DNA from: Allomuricauda ruestringensis DSM 13258
Lineage (GTDB): Bacteria > Bacteroidota > Bacteroidia > Flavobacteriales > Flavobacteriaceae
Length of the DNA stretch: 64,000 bases
NCBI RefSeq assembly: GCF_000224085.1
Contig: NC_015945.1
Span: forward strand, 2,119,501 to 2,183,500
Direction of reading: 5' to 3'
Position 1 is the first letter of the stretch. Each line of letters opens with the position of its first letter. The position numbers and the translations under genes are program-made. The notes under the pieces are model-generated. The model was not told the origin of the DNA. It saw only the letters and a list, made by a program, of their open reading frames with translations, and made no database searches. This document shows, one piece after another, positions 63,322 through 64,000 of this stretch.

Positions 63322-64000
63322 ATGGAAAACAAAAAGGAAATGAGGAAATGGTTGGATGACATGAATTTGGGTCATCCCTTGGTAGTTGCAGGTCCGTGCA
63401 GTGCAGAAACCGAAGAACAAGTGCTAAAAATAGCCCATGAGCTTAAGGATACCGATGTGAGCTACTACCGTGCTGGAATCTGGAAACCAAGAACTCGTCC
63501 GGGAAATTTTGAAGGAGTTGGGGCCATTGGATTAAAGTGGTTGCAAAAAGTAAAGGAGGAAACCGGCCTTAAAACCGCTACGGAAGTTGCCAATAGGGCA
63601 CACGTTGACCTTGCCTTGGAGCACGATGTGGATTTGTTGTGGATTGGAGCCCGTTCTACGGTCAGCCCTTTTATCGTTCAAGAAATTGCCGATGCCTTGG
63701 AAGGAACCGATAAAATTGTTTTGGTAAAAAACCCTGTAAATCCAGATTTATCCCTTTGGTTGGGTGCCGTGGAGCGTTTGCACTCCGCCAATATTGAAAA
63801 ATTGGGAGTGATCCACAGAGGATTCTCAACCTACGAAAAAACCAAATACCGTAATATTCCAGAGTGGCAATTGGCCATTGAGTTGCAGACCAGATTTCCA
63901 GATTTGCCCATCATTAACGATCCAAGCCACATCACAGGAAAGCGTGATATGATCTTTGATGTATCGCAAACTGCATTGGACTTGAACTTTGATGGTTTAA
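63322..64000 (+). CDS. DAHP synthase (probably fused to chorismate mutase), cut by window edge
   Basis: The ATG at 63322 opens a frame with no stop to the window end, giving 226 residues. It matches type I DAHP synthase of the AroA-beta/KDO8P-like branch: LGHPLVVAGPCSAETEEQV, YRAGIWKPRTRPGNFEGVG, LWIGARSTVSPFIVQE, LVKNPVNPDLSLWLGA and INDPSHITGKRDMI. This enzyme makes the first shikimate-pathway intermediate. In Bacteroidota it is usually fused at the C-terminus to a type II chorismate mutase, which would lie beyond the edge and would explain why PheA here lacks one. Confidence 0.92.
   Translation, partial: MENKKEMRKWLDDMNLGHPLVVAGPCSAETEEQVLKIAHELKDTDVSYYRAGIWKPRTRPGNFEGVGAIGLKWLQKVKEETGLKTATEVANRAHVDLALEHDVDLLWIGARSTVSPFIVQEIADALEGTDKIVLVKNPVNPDLSLWLGAVERLHSANIEKLGVIHRGFSTYEKTKYRNIPEWQLAIELQTRFPDLPIINDPSHITGKRDMIFDVSQTALDLNFDGL

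Noticed and set aside
1..64000. CRISPR arrays, tRNAs, rRNAs, insertion sequences
   Set aside because: No regular spaced direct repeats, cloverleaf sequences, rRNA segments or transposase genes were seen on either strand.

Overview
The window reads as ordinary chromosome from a marine-type Flavobacteriaceae bacterium (Bacteroidota; a Muricauda/Allomuricauda/Zobellia-like genus is a guess). The evidence is gldA, DUF6089 and head-GIN proteins, paired OmpH/Skp genes after BamA, a DUF5686 protein, an isolated pdhB, promoter -7 boxes of the form TAnnTTTG, and dispersed 'TTCGAGCGCAGTCGA'-type palindromic repeats. I see no rRNA, tRNA, CRISPR array, insertion sequence or phage gene.

Layout. 1-9.2 kb: start of pdxJ, then an envelope block (CBS protein, nadK, DUF6089 protein, uppS, bamA, two ompH genes, murI), followed by folA and a 2TM protein. 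9.2-14.7 kb: a more accessory stretch with a class V aminotransferase, a CBM48-like protein, a lipoprotein gene broken by a stop codon, an esterase, a Dabb lipoprotein, an AT-rich orphan RES-domain gene, and thyA. 14.7-31 kb: a nucleoside transporter, a bifunctional-nuclease-like protein, etfA/etfB, pdhB, a DUF5686 protein, soluble and membrane pyrophosphatases, a TonB protein, a serine hydrolase, a deoxynucleoside kinase, and metK behind a SAM-II-like riboswitch. 31-54 kb: a CocE-type hydrolase, then a large sulfur/methionine region. It holds a SAM-I riboswitch with metY, a MetX-aspartokinase-homoserine dehydrogenase fusion, a MetZ-like enzyme, an Rrf2 regulator, the sulfate assimilation genes (DUF2061, cysH, cysD, cysN, a sulfite reductase-HEPN fusion, cobA, a ferredoxin reductase), an AraC/SDR pair, and a second SAM-I riboswitch with split metH and metF. 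54-60 kb: a PagL-like deacylase, a head-GIN lipoprotein, a serine hydrolase, a PLP decarboxylase and gldA. 60.3-64 kb: the Phe/Tyr operon pheA, aminotransferase, tyrA and DAHP synthase (cut by the window edge).

How the parts work together. Sulfate is activated by CysDN, reduced by CysH and the sulfite reductase (siroheme precursor from CobA, electrons probably through the ferredoxin reductase), and sulfide is captured on O-acetylhomoserine made by the fusion protein and MetY/MetZ. MetH and MetF then make methionine and MetK makes SAM, which feeds back through three riboswitches.

The most striking regulatory find is upstream of pheA. A 23-residue leader ORF (10 aromatic residues) ends just before a strong intrinsic terminator. 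The end of the leader ORF contains a perfect 7-base complement to the 5' arm of that terminator, which gives a simple ribosome-mediated attenuator. Other highlights are an 80-bp-spaced operator pair beside the Rrf2 gene, a perfect 28-bp palindrome between etfB and pdhB, dispersed repeats translated in frame inside metH and a serine hydrolase, and complementary sequences downstream of both SAM-I aptamers.
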